DNA from: Myxococcus sp. RHSTA-1-4
GTDB taxonomy: Bacteria; Myxococcota; Myxococcia; Myxococcales; Myxococcaceae
DNA: 64,000 nt
Direction: 5' to 3'
Assembly: GCF_020037125.1 (NCBI RefSeq)
Contig: NZ_JAIQDG010000013.1
Span: 1-64,000 of the forward strand
Shown here piece after piece: positions 54,001 through 64,000 of the stretch (the first letter of the stretch is position 1; every line of letters starts with the position of its first letter). A program made the translations under genes and the position numbers. The notes beneath the pieces were generated by a model that had not been told where the DNA came from, searched no databases, and was given only the letters and a program-made list of their open reading frames with translations.

Positions 54001-56012
54001 AGCGCGCCCCACAGCTCCCACACGGAGAAGTCGAACGCGTACGAGTGGAAGAGCGTCCAGACGTCGCTCTCGTCGAAGTGGAACCACGCCTCCGTCGCCT
54101 CGAAGAGGCGCATGACGTTGCCGTGCGGCAGCAGTGAGCCCTTGGGGCGCCCCGTCGACCCCGAGGTGTAGATGACGTACGCGAGGCTGTCTCCCGAGAC
54201 GGGAACACCCGGCGGAGTGGTGGGCTGCCGCGCGAGCTGCTCGGCGGCGTCCTCCAGGACGAGCAGTGACACGCCCTCGGCGGGGAGCCGCTCCACGAGG
54301 TGGCGCTGGGTGATGGCCACGGGCATGCGGCTGTCGGCCACCATGTAGGCCAGCCGGTCCGCGGGATACGTCGGGTCGAGCGGCACGTACGCGGCACCCG
54401 CCTTGAGGATGCCGAGGATGCCCACCACGGTGGCGGCGGAGCGCTCCACGCACAGGCCCACCAGCGTCTCCGGCGTGACACCGCGCTCCAGCAGGGCATG
54501 GGCGAGCTGGTTGGCGCGGCGGTCCAGCTCCGCGTAGGTGATGCGCTCGCCGTCGCTGACCACCGCGATGGCGTCGGGCCGCCGCCGCGCCTGCTCCTCG
54601 AAGCGGTGGTGCAGGCAGTCCGCGCCGGGGAAGGGCTTCAGGGCCGGCCACACGTCGAGAATCTGTTGCCGCTCCGGCTCCGTCAGCAGCGGCCACGCAT
54701 CCAGCCGCAGGTCCGGGTTGGCGGTGACGCCCGCGAGCAGCGTGAGCAGGTGCCCGCGGAAGCGCTCCATGGTGGCGCGGTCGAACAGGTCGCTGTTGTA
54801 CTCGATGACGCCGCGCAGCCCGTCGGCGCTCTCTTGCAGGTCCAGCGTGACGTCGAACTTGGAGGTGCCCGTCTCGAGGTCGACGGTCTTCAGGACGAGT
54901 CCCGGGAGCGTCAGCTCGCGCGGCAGCATCGTCTGGAGGTTGAGCGCCGTCTGGAACAGCGGGGTGTACGAGAGGTTTCGCTCGGGTTGGACCTGGTCCA
55001 TCAGCTGCTCGAAGGGCAGGTCCTGGTGGGCATGGGCCTCCAGCAGCACCTCTCTCGCGCGCGCCAGCAGCTCACGGAAGGTGGGGTTGCCGGACAGGTC
55101 CGTGCGCAGCACCAGCGTGTTGACGAAGAAGCCAATCAGCCCCTCCGTCTGGACGCGGGTGCGGTTGTTCTGCGGGGCGCCGACGAGGATGTCCGTCTGG
55201 TGCGTGTAGCGGGACAGCAGGCCCTGCCACGCGGCCAGCAGCGTCATGAAGAGGGTGGCGCGCTCGCGCTGGCCCAGCTTCCGCAGGTCCTCCACCAGGG
55301 CCGAGGGCAGGTGGACGGGCAGCACCGCGCCCCGCTGCGTCTGCACCGAGGGCCGGGGCCGGTCGGTGGGGAGCTGCAGCACGGGCGCGCCGGCGAGCCG
55401 CTGCTTCCAATAGGCGAGGTGCTCGTCCAGCACCCCGGGCGTCTCCAGCCACTCGCGCTGCCACTGGGTGTAGTCCGCGTACTGGATGGGGAGCGGCTCC
55501 AGCTCCGGCTCGCGGCCGGCGGAGAACGCCTCGTAGAGCCGTGACATCTCGTGGACGAGGACGCCGAGCGAGCCACCGTCCGAGATGATGTGGTGCATCG
55601 TCATCACCAGGAGGTGCTCGGTGGGCGCCAGCCGGAAGAGGCGCAGGCGCAGCAGCGGGCCGCGCATCAGGTCGAACGGCCGGCGGCACTCCTCCGTGGC
55701 CAGCCGCCGGGCCTGCTCCTCACGCTCCGCCTCGGGCCTGGCGCTCAGGTCCACGAGCACGACGGGCGCGCTGCCCTCCGGCGCGATGACCTGGACGGGG
55801 TTGCCGTCCTCCTGGGCGAACGTGGTGCGCAGCGATTCGTGCCGCTCCACCAGCGCGTCGAAGGTGCGCTGGAGCGCGCCGACGTCGAGCTGCCCGCTGA
55901 GCCTCACCGCCCCCGCGATGTTGTAGCTCGGGTTCTCCGGCTGGAGGAGGTGGAGGAACCACAGCCGCTGCTGCGCGAACGAGACTGGGAAGACGAAGGA
56001 TTCGGCGGTCAT
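41775..56012 (-). CDS. Four-module NRPS: C-A-PCP / C-A-PCP / C-A-PCP-E / C-A-PCP
   Basis: The 4,745-residue synthetase has four elongation modules and one epimerisation domain. Adenylation codes read by eye are DFWNIGMVHK (Thr), DATKVGEVGK (Asn), DACTIAAVCK (aromatic, Phe/Tyr-like) and DVGELASIDK (Orn-like). Condensation motifs in order are HHIISDG, CHAIIDG (first His replaced by Cys), HHIIADG and HHLLLDG. The E domain has HHLVVDAVSW. Carrier motifs are GGDSI, GGHSL, GGDSI and GGHSL. The ATG at 56012 is the only sensible start: upstream in-frame sequence is Pro/Arg-rich, and the first C-domain motif (FAQQRLWFL) follows within ten residues. No Shine-Dalgarno is visible in the 68-base gap before it. 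The C terminus (DEVDGLSDEEAALL) is an acidic docking helix that probably pairs with the N terminus of the next protein. Confidence 0.94.
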   Translation of the reverse strand: MTAESFVFPVSFAQQRLWFLHLLQPENPSYNIAGAVRLSGQLDVGALQRTFDALVERHESLRTTFAQEDGNPVQVIAPEGSAPVVLVDLSARPEAEREEQARRLATEECRRPFDLMRGPLLRLRLFRLAPTEHLLVMTMHHIISDGGSLGVLVHEMSRLYEAFSAGREPELEPLPIQYADYTQWQREWLETPGVLDEHLAYWKQRLAGAPVLQLPTDRPRPSVQTQRGAVLPVHLPSALVEDLRKLGQRERATLFMTLLAAWQGLLSRYTHQTDILVGAPQNNRTRVQTEGLIGFFVNTLVLRTDLSGNPTFRELLARAREVLLEAHAHQDLPFEQLMDQVQPERNLSYTPLFQTALNLQTMLPRELTLPGLVLKTVDLETGTSKFDVTLDLQESADGLRGVIEYNSDLFDRATMERFRGHLLTLLAGVTANPDLRLDAWPLLTEPERQQILDVWPALKPFPGADCLHHRFEEQARRRPDAIAVVSDGERITYAELDRRANQLAHALLERGVTPETLVGLCVERSAATVVGILGILKAGAAYVPLDPTYPADRLAYMVADSRMPVAITQRHLVERLPAEGVSLLVLEDAAEQLARQPTTPPGVPVSGDSLAYVIYTSGSTGRPKGSLLPHGNVMRLFEATEAWFHFDESDVWTLFHSYAFDFSVWELWGALLYGGRVVVVPYLTSRSPDAFYQLLHDERVTVLNQTPAAFRQLIQAEERLAPAVPPLSLRYVIFGGEALEPATLVPWFKRHGDARPQLINMYGITETTVHVTYRPMTAAEASLTQQSPIGLAIPDLQLYVLDARMEPVPIGVTGEIYVGGAGLARGYLGQPGLTAQRFVPHPFSRRPGARLYRTGDLARFTPDGQLEYLGRIDDQVKIRGFRIELGEIQVVLSLHPAVREALVLVREETPGNKSLVAYLATGSQPAPSVTELRQFLLARLPDYMVPSAFVMLEQFPLTANGKVDRKALPAPSLARSEPARYTAPRNDAEAALCAIWAEVLGVPRVGIHDNFFALGGDSILSIRVLTLAQRQGVRFTLQQLFQHQTVATLLEAAGASGAQPEREEFPRTEPFSLISEEDRAKLPQGIEDAYPLARIQAGMLYHMQLAPDSNIYHNTDSFHLRMQTPVDTELFAEAVRVIVARHPVLRTSFDLTTYSEPLQLVHREAKLSLEVVDIRHLSHEEQEATIRQLLEDEKRRHFDLAVPPLLRFYIHLRGDQSFQFTLTECHAIIDGWSLHTTLVEIFNHHHALVNGQPPPPEQPVSLTYRDFVAMERRALVSETHQRFWSGLLAGGSVMKLPRWRRPLASNTPRITTVKVPLSREIHDGLLALTRSAGVPLKSILVASHLKVMGLMSGQDDVITGMGVNSRPEEGDGSRLRGIFLNTVPFRMRLAPGSWVSLVRSAFDAERALYPFRRYPMADIQRQWGREPLYEVMFNYMHFHVLHELAGTLAQVEALGIIRSEGTNVTLAVHFQTEPHTQELTLELDYNAVELEHAQVEQIGAAFQRVLSALAFHADQPHHTSSALPPEEQRRLLVEWNATGAPFPSEATFRQLFEARASATPDALAAVEGSRTLTYGALDARANQLAWHLRSLGVGPERLVALCMDRSLELLIGLLGAVKAGAAWLPLDPAYPAERLAYMLSDSRADVLLTTKALEPGLASTGVRRLCLDGTQDVLAGSPVHAPPASAGGDALAYVIYTSGSTGLPKGTLVTQRGLVHYLDWARREYRVTEGQSAPVHTSVAFDATLTSLLTPLLAGGTVHLLPSGRELEALAESLRAHRHGLVKLTPAHLQVLSNLLPEQVLAALEGTFVVGGEALPAATAELWRRQAPRVRLVNEYGPTETVVGCSIHDVSAGGVVDGIVPIGRPIANAELYVLDAQLQPVPVGVTGELYIGGVGVARGYLRRPELTAERFVPDAFSGRPGARLYRPGDLARFLPDGNLEFLGRRDGQVKLRGHRIELGEVEATLRQHPSVGDAVVLVREDVPGDQRLAAYVVPHAGKTVETGDVRAFLQQRLPGYMVPSAFMVLESLPLTSNGKVDRKALAAPPSESSGGVQGPRNGTEELVASIWASVLRTNRFGIRDAFFDLGGHSLLATQVVSRVREAFGVELPIAALFEDPTVAGLAERIQALRARASGEPPPPPIQATPRDGELPLSFAQQRLWFLYRMEPDSPVYNMPAVLRLTGALDTEVVRRCMEALRERHESLRTTFRMSGQMPVQVVTPVEPGALDVIDLTELPPERREEEARRRVDEEARRPFDLERGPVFRCTLLRLDEQEHLLLLTLHHIIADGWSLSVLVREVAALYEAFCSGRPSPLPALPVQYADYARWQREWLSGPVLERQTAYWKERLTGAPPFLELPTDHPRPPVQTFRGTTHQGLLLSHEEAEALRTLCRRESATPFMAVMAAFQVLLHRYTGETDLVVGTDIANRNHLGTEGLIGFFINQLVMRGDLAGDPTFRALLRQTRRTALDAYAHQDLPFEELVKALNPERSVGYSPLFQVKLILQNAPGSDLELPGLVLKEEASTTNTARFDMTWVVAETERGLECLCEYSTDLYEQSTISRMREHLRELLVGAVARPEEHVSRLPLLPEPERHRLLVEWNDTAAPLPETCLAHRLFEAQAARTPDAVAVSFEGQELRYRELDARANQLAWHLRGLGVGPEVRVGLCMERSLELVVGILGILKAGGAWLPLDPTYPMARLGLMMRDAGAPVVVTQEHLADELPVQTELLVCLDADAAHIARQPVEPPPVALSPDNLAYVIFTSGSTGQPKGTLLAHRGLCNTALSAIRAHRVRSDSRVLQFAAIGFDASVCETFSALLAGARLCLAPRDALMPGAPLQGLLVSQAITVATLTPSVLAQLDPAGLPALASVISAGEACTPELARRWVDGRHFVNAYGPTEATVCASAQEHVDAARPDIGRAWPNVRLYVLDASLRPVPTGVPGELFIGGTGVARGYLGRPDLTAERFVPDAFSGVPGARLYRTGDRVRWLADGRLDFLGRADFQVKLRGFRIELGEVEAALAELPEVREAAVAVVEEVPGRKQLVAWLVSSGEQAPDSAALRRALEARLPDYMVPSAFIALESLPLTSSGKVDRKALTSAAPRQRQRKDTYVAPCTPVEQTLAGIWASVLSHERVGIHDNFFELGGDSIISIQVIARAQEAGLRITPRQFFQHQTIAALAPHVGEARAPRGEQGVVTGPVPLTPIQHWFFESRLPQPHHYNQSVLLGLRERPKPEVLRDALKALVAHHDALRLRFGAAPEGWRQENAGLECTVDLREVDLASLDEGPQRQALEAEAQKAQSGFDLARAPLVAAVLFDLGPRGSRLLLAMHHLVVDAVSWRVLLRDLGTACQQLLQGEPVALPPKTTSFQEWARRLEAHARSPELADETAYWLRQGGDVPPLPLDMPGGDNTRASARTLTVALEAAETRALLQELPGAWRARVDEALLAGLLRALAGWTGQRLHRVQLEGHGREELFDDVDLGNTVGWFTSIYPVTVELPPDGTPGDGLRAVRDALRRVPRKGLGYGLLRYLRQDGVRARLEAVPEPQVAFNYLGQLDSALPPSSPLIPADESIGAQQGSLGRRRQVLEVNAHVLEGRLEVSLTYSEALHQRATMEALAQGYLQALRELVAQRDSEDAKRLSPSDFPLANVTQATLDGLLRANPGLEDLYPLSPMQQGMLFHARLEPRAGVYFERAAWTLDTDLDREALRLAWQETMERHPILRTSFAWEGMEEPHQLVHRAATLPWEEADWRDLSGEQQRARQSAWMKEDEARGFDLGRAPLMRVAVLRLREKTWRVVWSFHHLLLDGWSVGRVLNDVLARYDAHLRHEASPMEAPPLFRDYIAWLREQGTAKAEAWWRQSLAGFTEPTPVPCEQGGQARSATPVMGERKVLIPADATERLRAFSRRNQVTLGTLVQAAWALVLGRHAGAEDVLFGVTVAGRPPELSGVEQMVGLFINTVPARVRLPPDRKVVDWLKELQAAQVERSPYESAPLVRVQGWSQVPRGTPLFETLLVFENYPVEQSVRQGASALEVRDVSAQERTHYPLTLTAHADKELLLLIDFESPRLEERAVEQLLEQLATALVGLGASEDRCLGEVPILTEAARHRLLVEWNDTRVAPGHDACVHELFELQARRTPDAPAVSAPGGATLTYRQLDERANRLAHHLRARGVGPEVLVGVYLERTPELYVALLGILKAGGAYVPLDPSYPAERVALMVSEAHLSLLLTQRALESALGASSVERYLLDEEEPARAALSTAPPSRLAGPGALAYVVFTSGSTGTPKGVMVSHRSWANAYLGWERSYGLREHCRNHLQMASFSFDVFAGDLVRALLSGGRLVLCPREWLLEPARLYALLRDEDIHCAEFVPAVIRGLLQHLEETGQRLDFMRVLVAGSDAWYVNEYHRLRGVIGDATRLINSYGISETTIDSTWFESDGLEGADTRLVPIGRPFANVRIHVLDARFQPVPEGVAGELFIGGEGVARGYRLRPELTAERFVPDPFGGPGARLYRSGDRARWLPDGNLEFLGRADTQVKLRGFRVELAEIESVLGKYPSIEAAVVLLRQDPGSPARLVAYLVSATEPDTSALRDYLRERLPDYMVPALFLRLDAFPLTPNGKVDRRALPAPDAGLRAVDDPLVAPRTETEAALLAIWREVLGLESLGVMDDFFAVGGHSLLATQIISRANAAFQVELPLRALFEHTTIAGLAERIVLAQLEAADDAALASVLDEVDGLSDEEAALLAEGSNNE
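45085..49589 (-). other. NRPS module with epimerisation, predicted D-aromatic residue (C-A-PCP-E)
   Basis: The adenylation code DACTIAAVCK matches the Phe code of gramicidin and tyrocidine synthetases (DAWTIAAxCK) except for Cys in place of Trp at position 239. The carrier motif GGDSIISIQV and the E-domain motif HHLVVDAVSWR (about 46010-46045) agree with epimerisation to the D form. The next condensation domain (YPLSPMQQGMLFH, HHLLLDG) looks like a D-donor type. Confidence 0.85.
49590..52834 (-). other. NRPS module predicted for asparagine (atypical C-A-PCP)
   Basis: The condensation domain has CHAIIDGWS in place of HHxxxDG and an unusual opening YPLARIQAGMLYH. The adenylation domain (FDATLTSLL near residue 1742, NEYGPTETVVG) gives DATKVGEVGK. 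This fits the asparagine family (DLTKLGEVGK type), with the Glu at position 322 that separates Asn from Asp codes. Confidence 0.82.
52835..56012 (-). other. NRPS module predicted for threonine (C-A-PCP)
   Basis: The adenylation domain (A4 motif FDFSVWEL near residue 661, A5 motif NMYGITETTVHVTY) gives the classical threonine code DFWNIGMVHK at all ten positions. The carrier motif is GGDSI followed by a FQHQT segment, a form usually seen before epimerisation domains, but no E domain follows. Confidence 0.88.
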
Positions 56013-56080
56013 GGTGTTCGGGAAAAGGAAGGGTGTGGGGGACGGCCCCGGAAGGTGGCGGCGGAAGGTGGGCGGCGGCG
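56013..56080 (-). other. 68-base pyrimidine-rich leader between two NRPS genes
   Basis: This is the only non-overlapping junction in the operon. Read on the minus strand it is rich in CCTTCC-like pyrimidine runs and has no GGAGG-like site before the ATG at 56012. Nothing else could be assigned. Confidence 0.5.
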
Positions 56081-59000
56081 CTAGTCGGGCTTGGAGGGCG
56101 GGTCCGGCAGGTTGAGCTCGGCGCGTGAGTCCGCCTGGACGCGGCGGGCCTGTCTGGGGCGGGCGACCAGCGGAGGCGGCGCGGGCCGCGAGTCCGCGGG
56201 CCGGGACGTCTCCAGGTGCTTCGCCATGGCGCCGAGGGTGGGGTGCTCGAAGAGGACGCGCAGCGACACGTCCACGCGCCACGCTTCCTGGACGCGCGCG
56301 AGCGCCTGCACGGCCTTCATCGAGTGGCCGCCCAGGGCGAAGAAGTCGTCGTCCACGCCGACGCGCTCCACGCCCAGCACCTCGCGCCAGATGTCCGCGA
56401 GGCGCTGCTCATCGGGAGTGCGCGGGGCCGTGTAGCCGGCCGAGGAGCGCTGTGCCTGCGTGGGACGCGGGAGTGCCTTGCGGTCCAGCTTGTTGTTGGC
56501 CGTCCTCGGGAAGGACTCCAGCACCACGAAGTGCGTGGGCAGCATGTACGCGGGGAGGTGGGCGCGCAGGTGCTCGCGCAGCGCCGGGGCGTCAGGAGAG
56601 GCGCCGGGGGCGGGCCGGACGTAGGCGACCAGCTCGGGGCCGCTCGCGGCCTCCCACAGCCGCACCGCCGTCTCCGCCACGCCGGGGTGCAGGGCCAGAC
56701 GCGCTTCAATCTCGCCCAGCTCGACGCGGTGGCCGCGCAGCTTGACCTGACCGTCGCCCCGCCCGAGGAACTCGAGCGAGCCGTCGGGCCGCCTGCGCGC
56801 GAGGTCACCCGTGCAGTAGAGGCGCGCGCCCGGACGTCCCCCGTGCGGGTCCGGCACGAAGCGCTCGGCGGTCAGCTCCGGACGGTTCAGGTACCCCCGG
56901 GCCACGCCCAGCCCGCCGAGGTACAGCGTGCCTGGCACGCCGGGAGGCACCGGCTGGAGCCACTCGTCCAGCACGTAGGCCTGGGTGTTGGCGATGGGGC
57001 GGCCGAGGGTGATGGGGCGCTCCGCTTCCAGTCGCGCCACCGTGGACCACACGGTGGTCTCCGTGGGGCCGTACATGTTCCACAGCTCCGAGCAGCGTGC
57101 CCGCAGGGGCGCGAGCAGCTCGGGAGCCAGGGCCTCGCCGCCGCACAGCAGCTTCAGGGCCGGGGAGCCGGACCAGCCCAGTGACAGCAGCATGCGCCAC
57201 GTGGAGGGCGTGGCCTGCATCACCGTGGCCCCGCTCGCCGCCAGCAGCGGCAGCAGGCGCGTGCCGTCCACCGCCGTCTCCTGGCTGGCGATGACCACAC
57301 ACGCACCGACGCTCAGCGGGAGGAACAGCTCCAGCACGGAGATGTCGAAGGCGACCGTCGTCACCGCGAGCAGCGTGTCGCGCTCGGTCATCCCCGGCTC
57401 GCGCCGCATCGACATCAGGAAGTTGGCGGCGGCCTCGTGCGGAATGGCCACGCCCTTGGGCAGGCCCGTGGAGCCGGAGGTGTAGAGCACGTACGCCAGG
57501 CCGGCTCCCGTGACGGGGACAGCCACCGCGGCGGAAGAGGCTCCGGCGGCGTCGGAGGGCTGGACGGTGCGCCCGCTCCAGGCAGGGGCGCGGGTGGCCA
57601 GCTCCGGCTCCGTCACCAGCACCGTGACGCCGCTGTCCTCGAGGATGTGCGCCAGCCGTGGTGCCGGATACATCGGGTCGAGCGGGACATAGGCGGCCCC
57701 CGACTTGAGGATGCCGAGCAGCCCGACCAGCAGCTCCAGCCCGCGCTCCAGGAAGAGGCCCACCCGCTGTCCGGGGCCCACGCCCAGGTGCCGCAGGTGG
57801 TTCGCCAGCCGGTTGGCTCGCGCGTCCAGCTCGCCGTAGGTGAGGGACTGGGACTCGAAGCGGGCGGCGGTGGCGTCCGGGCGGCGCGTGGCCTGGGCCT
57901 CGAACAGGCCGTGCAGGGTGTGCGGCGCGGGGAGCTCGACGGCGGTGTCGTTCCACTCGCGCAACAGGGTGTTCCGCTCCGCCTCGGACAGCAGGGGCAG
58001 CCGCGAGACGGCGCGCTCCGGCGTCTCCGCCACCTGGGCCAGCAGGCACAGCAGGTGGTCCACCATCCGCGAGGCGGTCGCCTCGTCGAACAGGTCGGTG
58101 TTGTAGGTCAGCTCGCTGGCGAGGCCCTGGTCCGTCTCCGCCATCGACAGCGACAGGTCGAACTGCGACGTCCCGCTCTCGACCTCCAGCAGCTCCATGG
58201 ACAGCCCGGGCAGGGCCAGTGGGGCCGTGGGCGTGTTCTGGAGGGTGAACAGCACCTGGAAGAGCGGCTGGTAGCTCAAGTCCCGGGCCGGCTGGAGCGC
58301 CTCGACGAGCTGCTCGAAGGGCACCGCCTGGTGGGTGTAGGCCGCGAGCGTGTCGCGGCGCACCTCGCGCAGCAGCTCCGAGAAGGACGGGTCCCGCTCG
58401 GTGGAGACGCGCAGCGGAAGCGTGTTGACGAAGAGGCCGATGAGCGGCTCCGTCTGGGGGAGCCGGTTGGCGATGGGCGAGCCCACCACGACGTCACGCT
58501 GGCGGCTGTAGCGGGAGAGCAGCACGCCGAACGCGGCCAGCAGCGTCATGAACAGCGTGGCCTCCGCCTCGCGGGCACGCTGCTTGAGACGGGCGGTGAG
58601 GGCCGGAGGGACGGTGAAGCGCCGCGTGGCCCCGAGGAAGCGCTGCGCCGCGGGCCGGGGGCGGTCCGTGGGCAGCTCGAGCAGGGCCGGGGCGCCTGCG
58701 AGGTGCTCGCGCCACCATGCGACGTGCGGCTTCAGGGCTCCACTGTCCGAGCGCTGCTGCTGCCACCGGGCGTAGTCCGCGTACTGGATGGGCAGCGCCG
58801 GCAGGGAGGCCTCCCCGCCGGCGGTGAAGGCCTGATAGTGCGCGGCCAGCTCCCGCATCAGCACGCCCAGGGACCAGCCGTCGCTGGCGATGTGATGCAG
58901 CGTGAGCAGCAGCACGTGCTCGCGCTCACCCAGCCGGAGCAGGCATGCGCGCAGCGGCAGGTCCTTCGTCAGGTCGAACGGCCTGCGCGCCTCCTCGGCC

Positions 59001-59526
59001 GCGAGATGCTGGACCCGCGCGCGCCGCTCCTCGGAGGGCAGCGGCTCCAGGTCCACCCGAGAGACCGGCACGGACGCGTCGGGCAGGATGCGCTGGACGG
59101 GCCGTCCCCCTTCAAGGGCGTAGCGCGTTCGCAGCACCTCGTGGCGCCGCACAATCGCGTCGAGGCCGCGCAGCAGGGCATCCGAGTCCAGCGCGCCCAC
59201 GAGGCGCAGGGCCGCGGGCATGTTGTAGGCGCCACTCGGCCCTTCGAGCTGCTCCAGGAACCACAGCCGCTGCTGGCCCGAGGACAGTGGCAGCGCCTCG
59301 TCACGGGAACAGGGAGGGATGACCTCCGTGGCACTCCGCAGGGACTCCGCGGCCTGCTGGAGGAACGCGATGACCTCCTCCTTGCGCGACTTCAGCTCGC
59401 CCTGGAGCTCCGGCGTCATCGCGCCCGGCGGTGCGCTGAAGCGCAGGCGCTCGCCCTCCAGCCACAGCCGCACGTCCAGCTTGCGCAGGTGGCTCATCAG
59501 CTCGTCGATGGGACGCATGGAGGGGC

Positions 59527-59530
<4 letters not shown>
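56081..59530 (-). CDS. Single-module NRPS with TubC docking domain, predicted for glycine
   Basis: The 1,149-residue protein begins with a TubC-type docking domain (about 8-60), then a condensation domain (about 78-530, HHIASDG at 212-218), an adenylation domain (about 535-1045) and a carrier domain (LGGHS, Ser near 1070), ending in a Pro/Arg-rich tail. The adenylation code reads DILQLGMVWK, a well-known glycine signature, so it adds Gly as second residue of the visible chain. The GTG at 59530 overlaps the stop of the upstream gene (GTGA) and has GGAGG seven bases before it. An ATG four codons later is possible but less well placed. The docking domain should receive the acidic C-terminal tail of the preceding aminotransferase-NRPS. 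The stop is TAG, followed by a 68-base gap. Confidence 0.92.
59351..59509 (-). other. TubC-type N-terminal docking domain
   Basis: The first 60 residues carry the TubC_N pattern: IDELMSHLRKLDVRLWLEG, then RLRFSAPPGAMTPELQGEL and a closing helix KEEVIAFLQQ. This family binds a short C-terminal segment of the upstream synthetase and enforces the order of the proteins. The upstream partner here ends in the acidic sequence DAAREEGEL. Confidence 0.88.

Positions 59531-64000
<4,470 letters not shown>

Noticed and set aside
46278-54137. A 2,619-codon plus-strand frame opposite the NRPS, with others at 34582-36342, 38942-41149 and 57437-59863
   Set aside because: These are shadows of NRPS and FAAL domains whose core motifs are fully legible on the minus strand. 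The translations are Arg/Gln/Val/His-rich without motifs.
56013-56282. N-terminal extension of the four-module NRPS
   Set aside because: The extension overlaps the previous gene and is Pro/Arg-rich. The condensation domain starts right after the ATG at 56012.

Overview
The window is about 98% protein-coding, very GC-rich, and reads as a myxobacterium (Myxococcota, probably the Myxococcus/Archangium/Cystobacter side). The reasons are the strong G/C bias at third codon positions, frequent GTG starts, giant multidomain surface proteins, the Cys-rich C termini typical of myxobacterial lipoproteins, and a modular NRPS locus. The species cannot be named from the sequence alone.

Left half, plus strand. 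After about 0.7 kb with no convincing gene (1-727), a single uninterrupted frame (728-32791) encodes a secreted protein of 10,687 residues. It is built from Ig-like, BIG2, Big_5, IPT/TIG and LVIVD-type beta-propeller domains and ends in a Cys/Asp-rich region. Its middle third is a seven-fold repeat of one composite block (propeller, Big_5, IPT, IPT). Ninety bases downstream lies a 505-residue kelch-type lipoprotein with a Cys-rich tail (32882-34399). Two strong hairpins (34413-34466) then separate it from the convergent right half.

Right half, minus strand, read right to left. This is a compact lipopeptide operon that continues past the right edge. In transcription order it holds: a partial aminotransferase-C-A-PCP protein; a TubC-docked C-A-PCP protein read as a glycine module; a 4,745-residue NRPS (C-A-PCP, C-A-PCP, C-A-PCP-E, C-A-PCP); a 1,390-residue NRPS (C-A-PCP-TE); an MFS exporter; and a fatty acyl-AMP ligase (FAAL). 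All junctions except one overlap by 4-8 bases, so the genes are probably translationally coupled.

Working model. The FAAL activates a fatty acid, which is loaded and extended by a PKS segment presumably encoded just right of the window. The aminotransferase domain turns the beta-keto acyl chain into a beta-amino acyl chain. Seven NRPS modules then add residues. Adenylation codes read by eye suggest X - Gly - Thr (possibly dehydrated) - Asn - D-aromatic (Phe/Tyr-like) - Orn-like - Orn-like. The thioesterase releases the product, cyclised or hydrolysed, and the MFS protein exports it. The set resembles beta-amino-fatty-acid lipopeptides (iturin/mycosubtilin logic; cystomanamides among myxobacteria), but the residue order is not one I recognise.
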